Source of the DNA: an uncultured bacterium | GTDB taxonomy: Bacteria; Muiribacteriota; Ozemobacteria; Ozemobacterales; Ozemobacteraceae | Assembly (NCBI GenBank): GCA_937949615.1 | Contig: CALEDQ010000008.1 | Coordinates: forward strand, 434,001-498,000 | Direction: 5' to 3' | Length of the DNA stretch: 64,000 nucleotides | Shown: positions 25,913 through 33,708 of the stretch, piece after piece | Layout of the letters: every line of letters begins with the position of its first letter | Numbering within the stretch: position 1 is the stretch's first letter | The notes under the pieces: generated by a model | Database searches by the model: none | The model's input: the letters and a program-made list of their open reading frames with translations, nothing else | Told to the model about the DNA's origin: nothing | Program-made: the position numbers and the translations under genes

Positions 25913-25940
25913 ATGATACCAGATTTTTCAGGTTTGCCAA
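25913..25940 (-). promoter_or_regulatory. Possible internal promoter for DUF4912-GH57-cyclase
   Basis: Minus strand -35 TTGGCA (25940-25935), 16-base spacer, -10 TATCAT (25918-25913). It begins directly after the stop of the 36-aa gene and lies about 45 bases ahead of the DUF4912 start. Confidence 0.4.
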
Positions 25941-25941
25941 G

Positions 25942-26052
25942 TTAATTATCTTTGAGAAGACTGTCAATTAAAGCCGGCAGAAAAATCAGAAAAAAGTAAT
26001 AGTGCAGAGCCATGAAAAGACCGAAAACATAGCCAAAAATCTGAAAAAACAT
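25942..26052 (-). CDS. 36-aa hydrophobic membrane peptide
   Basis: The frame encodes a 36-residue peptide beginning MFFQIFGYVFGLFMALHYYF and ending LIDSLLKDN. Almost the whole chain is aromatic and aliphatic with a short polar, charged C-terminus, as expected of a single-pass membrane micropeptide. The ATG is preceded by a purine-rich site (agggggcaggg) and the gene fits neatly between its neighbours: 12 bases after the TPR protein stop, 74 bases before the DUF4912 start. Such phenylalanine-rich short ORFs can arise by chance from A-rich DNA on the other strand, so coding status rests on the ribosome site and spacing. No family recognised. Confidence 0.5.
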   Translation of the reverse strand: MFFQIFGYVFGLFMALHYYFFLIFLPALIDSLLKDN

Positions 26053-26064
26053 GCCCTGCCCCCT

Positions 26065-27243
26065 TTACTCTTCGATTCGTTCGACCTTCAGCTGCACCGC
26101 AATATTGGAAAACAATGTCACTGAACGGCGACCGCCACCGTATAAATCCTGAATATAGCCGCTGGTCTGATTAACAGCCGAAAAAAGAACCGTATATCTT
26201 ATTCCTTCGGCCTCAAAACGCAGATTTTTCTGATCGATGCCCTCTTCAGCGGTAAAAACGAAGTCGCGCTGTTCACTGCCACCACCGAGAGTTATCGAAA
26301 AGATTTCGAAACGGTCAGCCGGAATGCCGGTACGTTCGTTACTGGCACGCAGGGTGAACGCGGCCCCCTCCAGTTCACGGGATATGGTGCCGGCAGCATT
26401 GAATGAAAAGCTGTCTTCAAAAAGCACGACCTGTTCTGCCGCAACGACTTCAGAGAGCTCATTACGCGGCTTTGTCGGCTCAACATAAGCAGTTTTTCGC
26501 GAAGAAAACTGTTCGAGCTTCTCTTCGGCCTGGTTGGCCTGATCAGAATCAGGGTAAATGATAATGATCTGCTGAAGAGTCTGAATGGCTTTTTCGGTAT
26601 CGCCGCGCAGTTCGAGAAGAGTCGCGAGCTTCAGCAGTCGATCGGGCTCACGTTCTTTCGTCTCTGAAAGAAACGTCAGATATTTGACTGCGTCTTCTAT
26701 CAGACCGGATTCGTCTTTGGCCATCAGAGTCGGCATCAGGCGAAGGCTGGCCAGGTAATCATCGATTGCTTCGCGGATATTGCGTTTGGCATAAAGCGCC
26801 ATCGCTCTGTTAAACAGCCGGTTTGCCTCTTCTGTCTGCGCAAGGTCGGGCAGGTGTTCGAGCTTCATGACGGCACGGCTGGCGAGCAGCTCCGGCAGCT
26901 TTCCCTGCATGGCGAGCTTGTAATGATAAGCGGCAAAATCGAAACGCCGCACCCCTTCGAGACACTCGCCAATACGGAAATGCAGTTTGGCCTTAACCTC
27001 TTCATTGGTGGTCATTGCCATGCCTTCGTAATAGAAAATCAGGGCTTCGCGGTAATCATTGGCGCGAAACAGCTCTTCGGCGCGTGTAAGACACTTCTGC
27101 AGGGTGTAGGGCGCGGTAATTTCAGCGTTCTGCTTTATTTCAAGCCGCTTTCCCGGACGGGTTTGAGCCGATACGGCAACAGAACTGCCGGGCATGGCCA
27201 TGACAGCAGCTGCAAGAAGAAGGTTCAGACACGGCTTTTTCAT
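26065..27243 (-). CDS. Secreted TPR protein (392 aa)
   Basis: A signal peptide (PCLNLLLAAAVMAMPGSSVAVSAQ) leads to the cell exterior or periplasm. Residues of about 45-250 form several TPR units (LTRAEELFRANDYREALIFYYEGMA, LFNRAMALYAKRNIREAIDDYLAS, LATLLELRGDTEKAIQTLQQII). The C-terminal 140 residues are beta-rich (FSITLGGGSEQRDFVF, YGGGRRSVTLFSNIAVQLKVERIEE) and unrecognised. I place the start at the ATG giving MKKPCLN, because it puts the signal peptide at the N-terminus; the longer frame would add 17 residues overlapping the upstream gene. It sits 16 bases after the TIM-barrel gene. Confidence 0.8.
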   Translation of the reverse strand: MKKPCLNLLLAAAVMAMPGSSVAVSAQTRPGKRLEIKQNAEITAPYTLQKCLTRAEELFRANDYREALIFYYEGMAMTTNEEVKAKLHFRIGECLEGVRRFDFAAYHYKLAMQGKLPELLASRAVMKLEHLPDLAQTEEANRLFNRAMALYAKRNIREAIDDYLASLRLMPTLMAKDESGLIEDAVKYLTFLSETKEREPDRLLKLATLLELRGDTEKAIQTLQQIIIIYPDSDQANQAEEKLEQFSSRKTAYVEPTKPRNELSEVVAAEQVVLFEDSFSFNAAGTISRELEGAAFTLRASNERTGIPADRFEIFSITLGGGSEQRDFVFTAEEGIDQKNLRFEAEGIRYTVLFSAVNQTSGYIQDLYGGGRRSVTLFSNIAVQLKVERIEE

Positions 27244-27259
27244 CAACGGCACCGGCGGT

Positions 27260-28381
27260 TCAGAGTGAGCCCGGGAAGCTGTCGGGCATGACATTACGCA
27301 TGACGAAATCTGTATTTCTGGTATTCGGAACAGCCTCGACCAGAAGGATTTTCGGGTTGCCGGCTTCGATGTCTTTGCGCAGCTCTCTGAGGAGAGGCAC
27401 CAGGTTGAGATCGCCGTTCTGAAACAAACCCAGATTCATGAACTGATTGCGGGCCGCGTCGTAATACTCCCGCAGAGCGGCATGCCAGCGTTTGAGCACC
27501 TGCTCGGCATAATGCTCGTCTTTTTCGGCAGTTGCCTGCTGATGGTCTTTGGCGGCGTCAAGAAAATCTTTAAGGGCTTTCTGCATGGCATCGCGGCGGG
27601 CACTGATTTTATCAAGACCCGGGTGAACCTGCTGCAGCATGATAATTGTAATTTCGTTGCGAAACTGGCGATAGGTTTCGATCAGATCTTCGCTCTCAAG
27701 GTGGGCAATACCGACATTAAAGGCCATGCCGCAGCCGCTTTCCTTATGAAGCTTGCGAAAAACGGCATGAGAAATGCCGCCGTTGCGCAGATGCAGCTTG
27801 ATCTGGCGTTTGCCAGCTTCAGCGCTGAGAATTTTGAGAGCGGCTTTAAATTTTGCCTCGGCCTGTGGGTCGATAAAAATACCGGGCTCGGAAACCGGAA
27901 CAATTACGTGCTCAACCCCATATTCTGCAGCCATTTCAATGACCGGCAGACAGTCATCGGTGCTGAGAGCGGCATAAGCCCTGTTTCCTTCGACAGACGA
28001 CGGCAGAGCCAGGTAACATGGGCGGAAATGCACAAGATTTTCGGGCTTTTTGTAATTTTTCGGTGGCGGTGGCGGTGGCGGAGCGTCTTTTTTGGGCGGC
28101 AGATCGGGCGGCAGGGCATAAGAGCGACCAACGTATTCAGGCAAGGTTACAACGACCTTGATCCCGAGGGTCTGCGCTTTCTGCAGTGTCTGCACAAATG
28201 CTTCGCGGTTGTGCTGTAACCCGGGGTCGTTGACTCGAAGGTCGAGCACATGCATTTTGCCGCGCCATTTGGCAAGAGAACCGTTACGGCTGATTGAAAT
28301 CGGCGGAGTCAGAGGGTCTTGCGTGCCACCGATTCCCTGTTCGATGTAACCAAGTAAAAAAGTTGTGTCTGTCGTATTCAT
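27260..28381 (-). CDS. TIM-barrel protein resembling sugar isomerase/AP endonuclease family
   Basis: The alternating strand-helix pattern (MHVLDLRVNDP, LGIKVVVTLPEY, GVEHVIVPVSEP, QIKLHLRNGG, GMAFNVGIAHLES, ITIIMLQQVHPG) fits the xylose-isomerase-like TIM barrel family, whose members isomerise sugars or cleave DNA at abasic sites. The metal ligands normally required are not all evident, so the activity is unknown. Odd feature: a proline run (APPPPPPPK, about residue 100) in a loop after the second strand. It lacks a signal peptide and is probably cytoplasmic. Neighbours are a binding protein upstream and a secreted TPR protein downstream. Confidence 0.6.
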   Translation of the reverse strand: MNTTDTTFLLGYIEQGIGGTQDPLTPPISISRNGSLAKWRGKMHVLDLRVNDPGLQHNREAFVQTLQKAQTLGIKVVVTLPEYVGRSYALPPDLPPKKDAPPPPPPPKNYKKPENLVHFRPCYLALPSSVEGNRAYAALSTDDCLPVIEMAAEYGVEHVIVPVSEPGIFIDPQAEAKFKAALKILSAEAGKRQIKLHLRNGGISHAVFRKLHKESGCGMAFNVGIAHLESEDLIETYRQFRNEITIIMLQQVHPGLDKISARRDAMQKALKDFLDAAKDHQQATAEKDEHYAEQVLKRWHAALREYYDAARNQFMNLGLFQNGDLNLVPLLRELRKDIEAGNPKILLVEAVPNTRNTDFVMRNVMPDSFPGSL

Positions 28382-28432
28382 AGTTGCGGTATCTTACCAC
28401 AAACTGCCAGCCCGTGACTACCAGTCAGCCGC

Positions 28433-29299
28433 TTATTTGCTCCGGCGTTTCAATTCAGCCTGAATTTCAGCTTCGGCCACAAATTTATCGGTGCCGCGCA
28501 GAGCCTTGATGATTTTGAGGTCTTCAGCCCCGTCAGGGTCAGTGTGCATGCGCAGCAGAGCATCGGTGATCCGCTGTTTAAGACCGGTTTCAAGGTCTTC
28601 TCTGACAACGATCGGATCGTTGGGAATCGGGCCGGTTCTCGCGATAACCTTCAGGCCATCGGCATTCTTGTCGACAAGACTGGCTGAAAAAACTGCCGCG
28701 GCGTCATAGGCGCCGTCAATTACTCCGAGAATGCTGCTGCGATGACTCTGGGTGAACTCAACCCGGGCAAAAAAAGCAAGCGGATCGATCCCCTGAGCCA
28801 CCATATAAAGATTGGGGAAATAAAAACCCGAGCCGGAATAACGGTCGACGTAGGCAAAAACTTTGCCCTTCAGATCCTGGATATTATTGGCAGGGCTGTC
28901 GCTTCTGACAATGATCTGCCCGTCATAAAGGACACTGCCATACTGCATCGGCCGGCAGATGGCCTCCCAGCGACTCTGTCGCCGCAGACGTTCAAAAGAA
29001 GCGTGCGAGAACCAGGCGATATGAATCTTGTTCAGCTCGAGAAGGCGCGCAAGGCTCTCATAATCAGAAGCGGTAACCATCACGACTTTTCTGCCAAGCT
29101 TTTTCTGAAGATATCTGCACACCGGCTCGATCTGTTCGCGGAGTTTATCGGGCTGAATGAACGGAATTACCCCGAGAAAAACCGGGGCGGCCTGATCGAT
29201 TATCGGCTGCAGGCGAACCGGCTCAGGGCCTCTGATTGCAAACCATCCGGCAATCAGCAGAGTAAGCACTGTCAGAGTCATAATTAATGGGAGTCTCAT
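28433..29299 (-). CDS. PhnD-type periplasmic substrate-binding protein
   Basis: The fold matches the phosphate/phosphonate ABC transporter binding protein family: VFLGVIPFIQPDKLREQIEPV near the start, YLQKKLGRKVVMVTASDYESL, IAWFSHASFERLRR, then DLKGKVFAYVDRYSGSGFYFPN and a cluster on GAYDAAAVFSASL. An uncleaved or cleaved N-terminal hydrophobic segment (LIMTLTVLTLLIAGWFAI) directs it to the periplasmic side. No ABC permease or ATPase is nearby; solitary PhnD-like proteins often act as sensor partners instead. A Cache-HAMP membrane sensor lies two genes upstream. The ligand is not predicted. Confidence 0.82.
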   Translation of the reverse strand: MRLPLIMTLTVLTLLIAGWFAIRGPEPVRLQPIIDQAAPVFLGVIPFIQPDKLREQIEPVCRYLQKKLGRKVVMVTASDYESLARLLELNKIHIAWFSHASFERLRRQSRWEAICRPMQYGSVLYDGQIIVRSDSPANNIQDLKGKVFAYVDRYSGSGFYFPNLYMVAQGIDPLAFFARVEFTQSHRSSILGVIDGAYDAAAVFSASLVDKNADGLKVIARTGPIPNDPIVVREDLETGLKQRITDALLRMHTDPDGAEDLKIIKALRGTDKFVAEAEIQAELKRRSK

Positions 29300-29302
29300 G
29301 TA

Positions 29303-32092
29303 TTATACATCCGTTAAAAGAATTCCAAGCTGTTTCAGACGCGCGTTGGCGTCGGCAAGCATTTCTGCAGTAATTTCAATTTCGCGGGCAGCTGCAAAAG
29401 CAGCAAATTCAGCGAAGTCTTGAGGAAGAGCCGCTGCCGGCTCGATAAGCGGCACAACTTTCTGAGCCAGCTTTCTGCCAACGCGGGTTTCGAGATATTC
29501 AAGGGCCATGCCGCGAGCATGCAAATTGCTGCCGGCAATGGCATCAAAGCTCTTCAATATGGCAGCGGGTTCGAGCGAGAAAAAGGCGACGGCCTGCACC
29601 TGCCACCTGAGATATTTCTGCCAGAGTTCCTGATCGACCCTGCCGGCGGCCAGCGTCATCATTGCAGCAGTCTCGGCCCAGAGAGCAGTCAGCAGTGCCG
29701 AAAGAGGTCGAAGCAGATTCGGCGACATCTCAGGCTTTTCGATACTGCCGCCGGCAATGGCATTCAGCAGTGAGAACCAGGTCGGAACGGTTTCCTGGAC
29801 CGGTTCCTGGCGCAGCCTGGCGATTAAGGGAGCGGCAGTCAGTTCGACCTGCCCTTCGGCAATCTCGATGATGCATCTGCTCATAAGCAGTTGCGTTTCT
29901 GAATCGGCCTTTTCAAGCATATTGATCAGAGTGCGGCGTTTTTCAATCTGTTCGATGCAGAGAATTGCCGCCAGAAGTTCCAGGTTATCCTGACGGGCGC
30001 CAGCGCGAAGCCGAGCCGACAACAACCGGCGTTCTTCTGCGGTGATGCCAGACATAAGCCGACTGACTCTGCTGATATTCTCGCGCGAAACCGCTCCAAG
30101 CAACTCACCGGCTTTGCCGGCAATTTCTTTATTCCCATGCAGCAGCATTTTTTCGAGCACTGCCATGGCTGCGGGAGTCTGGATTCTTGCAAGGGCATTG
30201 GCAGCATTGCCGGCGACCACAAGGTTGTTTTCGGCCGCCAGATTCTCAAGAGCCGGCACAAAGAGTGGTAGCCCCAGTTCGCCCATTACGGCCGCCGCTG
30301 AAGCGCGCATCATTTCGGCACTGCTGACCGCCATGTCAGCTAACCGGTGCATGGCTGCCGCTATCGTTTCGCGCTGCCTGCCAAGTCTGACCAGACTTAT
30401 GACCGCACTTGCCACGACGCGGTGGTGGTGATGTGCAAGCCAGGCAGTGATCTGCTCGGCAGAGATCTCACCATGTCTGGCTTTGCCGAGAGCTTCGATG
30501 ATATCGGCACGCAGGCGGTTGTCTTCAGTTGTTTCAAGAAGAGCAACAATGTGCCGGCCGGCTTCTTCAGGAGCAATTGTCAGAATATTGCGGGCCACCG
30601 CAGTAAGACAGCGGCCGTCGCGTTCAGAAGTCAGAAGCGGCGTCAGCATTTCCAGGGCATATTTTTCCGGTAACGAAGCGGCCGCATTGATTGCCTGCAG
30701 GCGCATTTCCGCATCAGGATCGGCGAGCAGCGAACGCAGCTGTTCACAGCGTTCGGCTATCTGAACATACTGCAGTGAAGCAAGCTGGTCGTCTGACTCT
30801 TCCTGGGAGCGACTGACGAGTGAACGCCGCAGGGTTTTCAGATAGGCATTATCAAGCAATGAATGCACCCAGGCCATCAACAGATAGAGAATGGCCGCCA
30901 GAAAAAAAAGAGCGTCATAACCAACCCGGTTACGCGCCAACAGAAGGAAGCCACCGACAACGGCACTTGACAACGAACAGGCAATCGACATGTCACGGCG
31001 GTAAAAAACCCGGTCATGCTGCGGAATTACTCCCATGAATATCGTGGTTGCCGGAACGGTAAAGTTCTTGCTGTTCAGCAGTACCAGGAACTGCACCATG
31101 GCGACTACCGCAAATTTAAGACTGAAGGCGGCGTAACCGCAGAGAACAGTAAGAACAAGCGGCATGAAAGTAAGCACTATGCCGATCGGAAACCTGGCAA
31201 AGACTCTGTGCATGGCGAAAGTCTGCAGTCCGATTACAGCGAAATCGGCAGTTGCCCCGAACACCCCCATGAAAGAAGCCAGGTCGTTGCTGACCGAAAA
31301 AAAAGAGCTCAGTGACGCGGCAAAAAGGAAGTCGACGAGATATTTATTAAAAATTATCACGAACGAAGAGATGATCAGAAGGCTTGCCAACGGGTGCCGC
31401 ATTGAAGGGACGGAAGCAGTTGCGCTCTGATTTTTATCCCGGCTGCAAATTTCGCTGCCGGCCTGATCCTGCATTCTTCTGTCTTCAACCGGCTGCAGTA
31501 ATTTGAGAAAAAGCAGGCCGGCAAGCACTGTGAGACCGTTAAGAACCAGCAGACCGCGGATACCGAAAAAATCAATGGCAAATTTGAGCAGCAGGCCGCT
31601 GAGAATAAAGCCAAAACTGCCGGCGGCATAGATCATCGGCAGAACCCGCTTCGATTCGTTGATGCTGATAAAATGATTCAGCATCGCCGTGAAGCCCTGA
31701 TTGGTAGTCAGGTCCAGCAGCATGGTCAGAATGAAAAAGCCGGTCAGAACCGGCACCATATCGGTCGGAAAAAACCAGGCCGCAACAAAAGCCATTATTG
31801 CAGAGGGCAGACTCAGCACTCTCAGCAGCCAGTGACCTTCACGACCGGCAAGTCGCGTCATCACCCTGAACTGAATGCCGATAAAAATGACATTAACAAG
31901 CAGATAAACCCAGGGCAGAGCATTGGCGCCGGCCTTATCGAGCAGAGAGGTCAGAACTGCCAGATAAAGAAGATTGTTGGCAGCCTTCTGACACATGAAG
32001 AAGCCGCACAGCAGTTTGGGAACAGCTTTAAAAACCCATTCTTCCCTGCTGGCAGGATCTGAAGCAGAAAGAAAAGCCGCTGACATGTTCAT
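29303..32092 (-). CDS. Nucleotide-transporter-like (Npt/MFS) membrane protein fused to HEAT repeats
   Basis: The first 430 or so residues form about twelve membrane helices like the ATP/ADP translocase (Npt) branch of the MFS superfamily (FMCQKAANNLLYLAVLTSLLD, LLDLTTNQGFTAMLNHFI, FLVLLNSKNFTVPATTIFMG). Residues of about 460-800 are HEAT-type helical repeats (AEMRLQAINAAASL, EISAEQITAWLAHHHHRVVASAV, AGNAANALARIQTPAAMAVLEKMLL) facing the cytoplasm. No cyclic-nucleotide-binding domain was recognised. Such fusions are usually annotated as transporters, but the substrate is uncertain and a sensory or signalling role is possible. It overlaps the upstream sensor gene by four bases (ATGA), so both are made together. 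Confidence 0.82.
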   Translation of the reverse strand: MNMSAAFLSASDPASREEWVFKAVPKLLCGFFMCQKAANNLLYLAVLTSLLDKAGANALPWVYLLVNVIFIGIQFRVMTRLAGREGHWLLRVLSLPSAIMAFVAAWFFPTDMVPVLTGFFILTMLLDLTTNQGFTAMLNHFISINESKRVLPMIYAAGSFGFILSGLLLKFAIDFFGIRGLLVLNGLTVLAGLLFLKLLQPVEDRRMQDQAGSEICSRDKNQSATASVPSMRHPLASLLIISSFVIIFNKYLVDFLFAASLSSFFSVSNDLASFMGVFGATADFAVIGLQTFAMHRVFARFPIGIVLTFMPLVLTVLCGYAAFSLKFAVVAMVQFLVLLNSKNFTVPATTIFMGVIPQHDRVFYRRDMSIACSLSSAVVGGFLLLARNRVGYDALFFLAAILYLLMAWVHSLLDNAYLKTLRRSLVSRSQEESDDQLASLQYVQIAERCEQLRSLLADPDAEMRLQAINAAASLPEKYALEMLTPLLTSERDGRCLTAVARNILTIAPEEAGRHIVALLETTEDNRLRADIIEALGKARHGEISAEQITAWLAHHHHRVVASAVISLVRLGRQRETIAAAMHRLADMAVSSAEMMRASAAAVMGELGLPLFVPALENLAAENNLVVAGNAANALARIQTPAAMAVLEKMLLHGNKEIAGKAGELLGAVSRENISRVSRLMSGITAEERRLLSARLRAGARQDNLELLAAILCIEQIEKRRTLINMLEKADSETQLLMSRCIIEIAEGQVELTAAPLIARLRQEPVQETVPTWFSLLNAIAGGSIEKPEMSPNLLRPLSALLTALWAETAAMMTLAAGRVDQELWQKYLRWQVQAVAFFSLEPAAILKSFDAIAGSNLHARGMALEYLETRVGRKLAQKVVPLIEPAAALPQDFAEFAAFAAAREIEITAEMLADANARLKQLGILLTDV

Positions 32093-33282
32093 TTTTCGGC
32101 CTGCGGCTTATTGCCTGCTTTCTCTTTTGCCGACTCCCATTCGCGGTTCCAGATGTCATCCATCATCCGGTGCTTTTCAAGAGTATTCAGCATTTCATTG
32201 AAAGCCTGCGTCGCCTCTGCCAGTTCATCGTCGCCGTGCACGGCAACTCTCTGGCTGACGACACCACTGGCAACCCCGCGAATTGCCTCTACAAGAGCGG
32301 CAACCCCTTCGGCCAGAGTTCTAGACATAAAATAACCTGCGGCGACGGCGATCACAAAAGCGACAACCAGCATCAGAAGAAGATCGAGCAGCAGCTGGTT
32401 CAAAAAGGCAAGCACAAGCTTCTGTGGCCTGGCGACCAGCAGATAACCAGAGAATTCAGGAACCGGAGCCAGAGTTCCGAAAAAGGTAGTCTCGGCGATA
32501 TCGATTAAAACACTTTCCGGCAGGTACAGCTTTTTGTTTGTCAGGTCAAGGCCACGCAGGCCTTCAGGCAGGTTGCCCTGTGAGGAAATCATTGACCCGT
32601 CACGGTCGAGGAGCAGAAGAATATCAGTTTTCTCGATCGGAAAGCCGCTGACAATTTCGTGAAGTCCGGGCCCTGAAATGCTGATCGAGCAGCTTATCAC
32701 GCCAACCACCTTGTCTGAGTCAACGAAATCTGGAATGGGAACCATGACAAAGAGCATCTTCTGCTGATAGTCAGAGTTTTCATCAGTGACAAAAACCGGC
32801 TGCCGGGTCGCGATCACCTGTCTAAAACCTTCTGAAAACCCGCTTCTGGCAGCAAAATCAATGCGACTGCCTGCTCCATTATGGCTTTCATCTTTTTGAT
32901 TACGAATAAAAACGAGGCGGGCAGCCCCTTCGGTGTCATAAACGCTGCAACCGAAAAATATCCGCTGCTGTTCGAGAAATTCATGAATTACCGGCTGCTG
33001 CTGAACGGGCTGCATCGACTGCATGGCAGGCAATCTGGCAATAGATTCAATCTGTTTGCGGTAATTGAGGAACAGAGAGTCGATGCCATGCAGAAGTGTT
33101 GCTGTCAGAGTCTTTTGTGAGGCTATGGTCTGGCGCACCAGATCATGCCTGACTTTTATGGCTATGGTGCCGCCAAGAAGAGCCAGCGGAATAACCGCAG
33201 CCAGTATGGCGGTGAGAACTACGCGGTTACCGATTCGCCGATGCCAGGGAATTTTGCCGGAAGATCCTTCCTGGTTACTCAT
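32089..33282 (-). CDS. Cache-HAMP membrane sensor without output domain
   Basis: A membrane helix (VVLTAILAAVIPLALLGGTIA) is followed by an extracytoplasmic Cache-like sensor domain (about 50-285; IFFGCSVYDTEGAARLVF, GVISCSISISGPGL, ILLLLDRDGSMISSQ). A second helix (LLLDLLLMLVVAFVIAVAAGYFM) and a HAMP linker (about 320-380, LVEAIRGVASGVVSQRVAV...DELAEATQAFNEML) follow. The protein then stops after a short charged tail, without kinase, cyclase or methyl-accepting domain. It may pass its signal to the fused transporter-HEAT protein, whose gene it overlaps by four bases. It is the first gene of the minus-strand run; a TATAAT-like -10 lies near 33310-33315 but a good -35 is lacking. Confidence 0.85.
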   Translation of the reverse strand: MSNQEGSSGKIPWHRRIGNRVVLTAILAAVIPLALLGGTIAIKVRHDLVRQTIASQKTLTATLLHGIDSLFLNYRKQIESIARLPAMQSMQPVQQQPVIHEFLEQQRIFFGCSVYDTEGAARLVFIRNQKDESHNGAGSRIDFAARSGFSEGFRQVIATRQPVFVTDENSDYQQKMLFVMVPIPDFVDSDKVVGVISCSISISGPGLHEIVSGFPIEKTDILLLLDRDGSMISSQGNLPEGLRGLDLTNKKLYLPESVLIDIAETTFFGTLAPVPEFSGYLLVARPQKLVLAFLNQLLLDLLLMLVVAFVIAVAAGYFMSRTLAEGVAALVEAIRGVASGVVSQRVAVHGDDELAEATQAFNEMLNTLEKHRMMDDIWNREWESAKEKAGNKPQAEK

Positions 33283-33351
33283 AAAACTCCGTTCAGTGCA
33301 TATTTGACGATTATAACATCAGCACCCGGCAAAAAAAAGTTTACCGACCCA

Positions 33352-33378
33352 TAAATTTTTCCAGACAAATGCCGATAT
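33352..33378 (+). promoter_or_regulatory. Sigma-28 (FliA/SigD) promoter
   Basis: TAAA (33352-33355), 15 bases, then GCCGATAT (33371-33378). This matches the known flagellar sigma factor consensus TAAA-N15-GCCGATA(A/T) exactly. It lies about 40 bases upstream of the 57-aa gene. Confidence 0.8.
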
Positions 33379-33418
33379 TTATTAAAGACAGTGTGAAAAA
33401 TCACGCAGGAGGCAGAGT

Positions 33419-33592
33419 ATGAAGTTGAACCAGGAAGAAGCCTATTTCATTCTTACGAATCTCGATACCTTTGTAAATCGCTTTGAAGCTACCACCCGCA
33501 AAAAAGTAACGCCGGGCGCCCTTCAGATTATTCATGAAATCCTTACCGAAGCATCATTTCCGGGTGGCAACAGTTCACCCCACGTTCACTGA
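33419..33592 (+). CDS. 57-aa protein under a sigma-28 promoter
   Basis: The peptide starts MKLNQEEAYFILTNLDTFVN and ends NSSPHVH. The first 28 or so residues look amphipathic helical, then TPGALQIIHEILTEA suggests a second helix, with a short Gly/Ser/His tail. The ATG has a near-ideal Shine-Dalgarno (AGGAGG, six bases before the start). The promoter is a textbook sigma-28 site, so expression should follow late flagellar genes. I see no convincing similarity to FlgM or to other known flagellar small proteins, so function is open. It stands alone between the divergent sensor gene and a strong hairpin, with the flagellar operon about 9 kb away. Confidence 0.75.
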   Translation: MKLNQEEAYFILTNLDTFVNRFEATTRKKVTPGALQIIHEILTEASFPGGNSSPHVH

Positions 33593-33662
33593 CAAAAGTC
33601 GAAATACAGCCAGATTGCCGCCTGACAGGCAGAGAGCTGAAAAAGATTTCGATAATTGTAAA

Positions 33663-33693
33663 AGAGCCGCGGCAGAAAATCTGCCGCGGCTCT
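33663..33693. terminator. 13-bp GC-rich hairpin between convergent genes
   Basis: Arms 33663-33675 and 33681-33693 (agagccgcggcag and its complement) pair perfectly around AAAAT. A short TTT run follows on the minus strand and only CTGCATT on the plus strand, so termination is likelier for the minus-strand lipoprotein operon. It also separates the 57-aa gene. Confidence 0.7.
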
Positions 33694-33708
33694 CTGCATT
33701 AGAGCTGA

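Noticed and set aside
33593..33662. A second small plus-strand ORF (64 codons from 33534) overlapping the 57-aa gene and hairpin.
   Set aside because: It lacks a ribosome site and reads through the terminator stem; the 57-aa frame has ideal signals.
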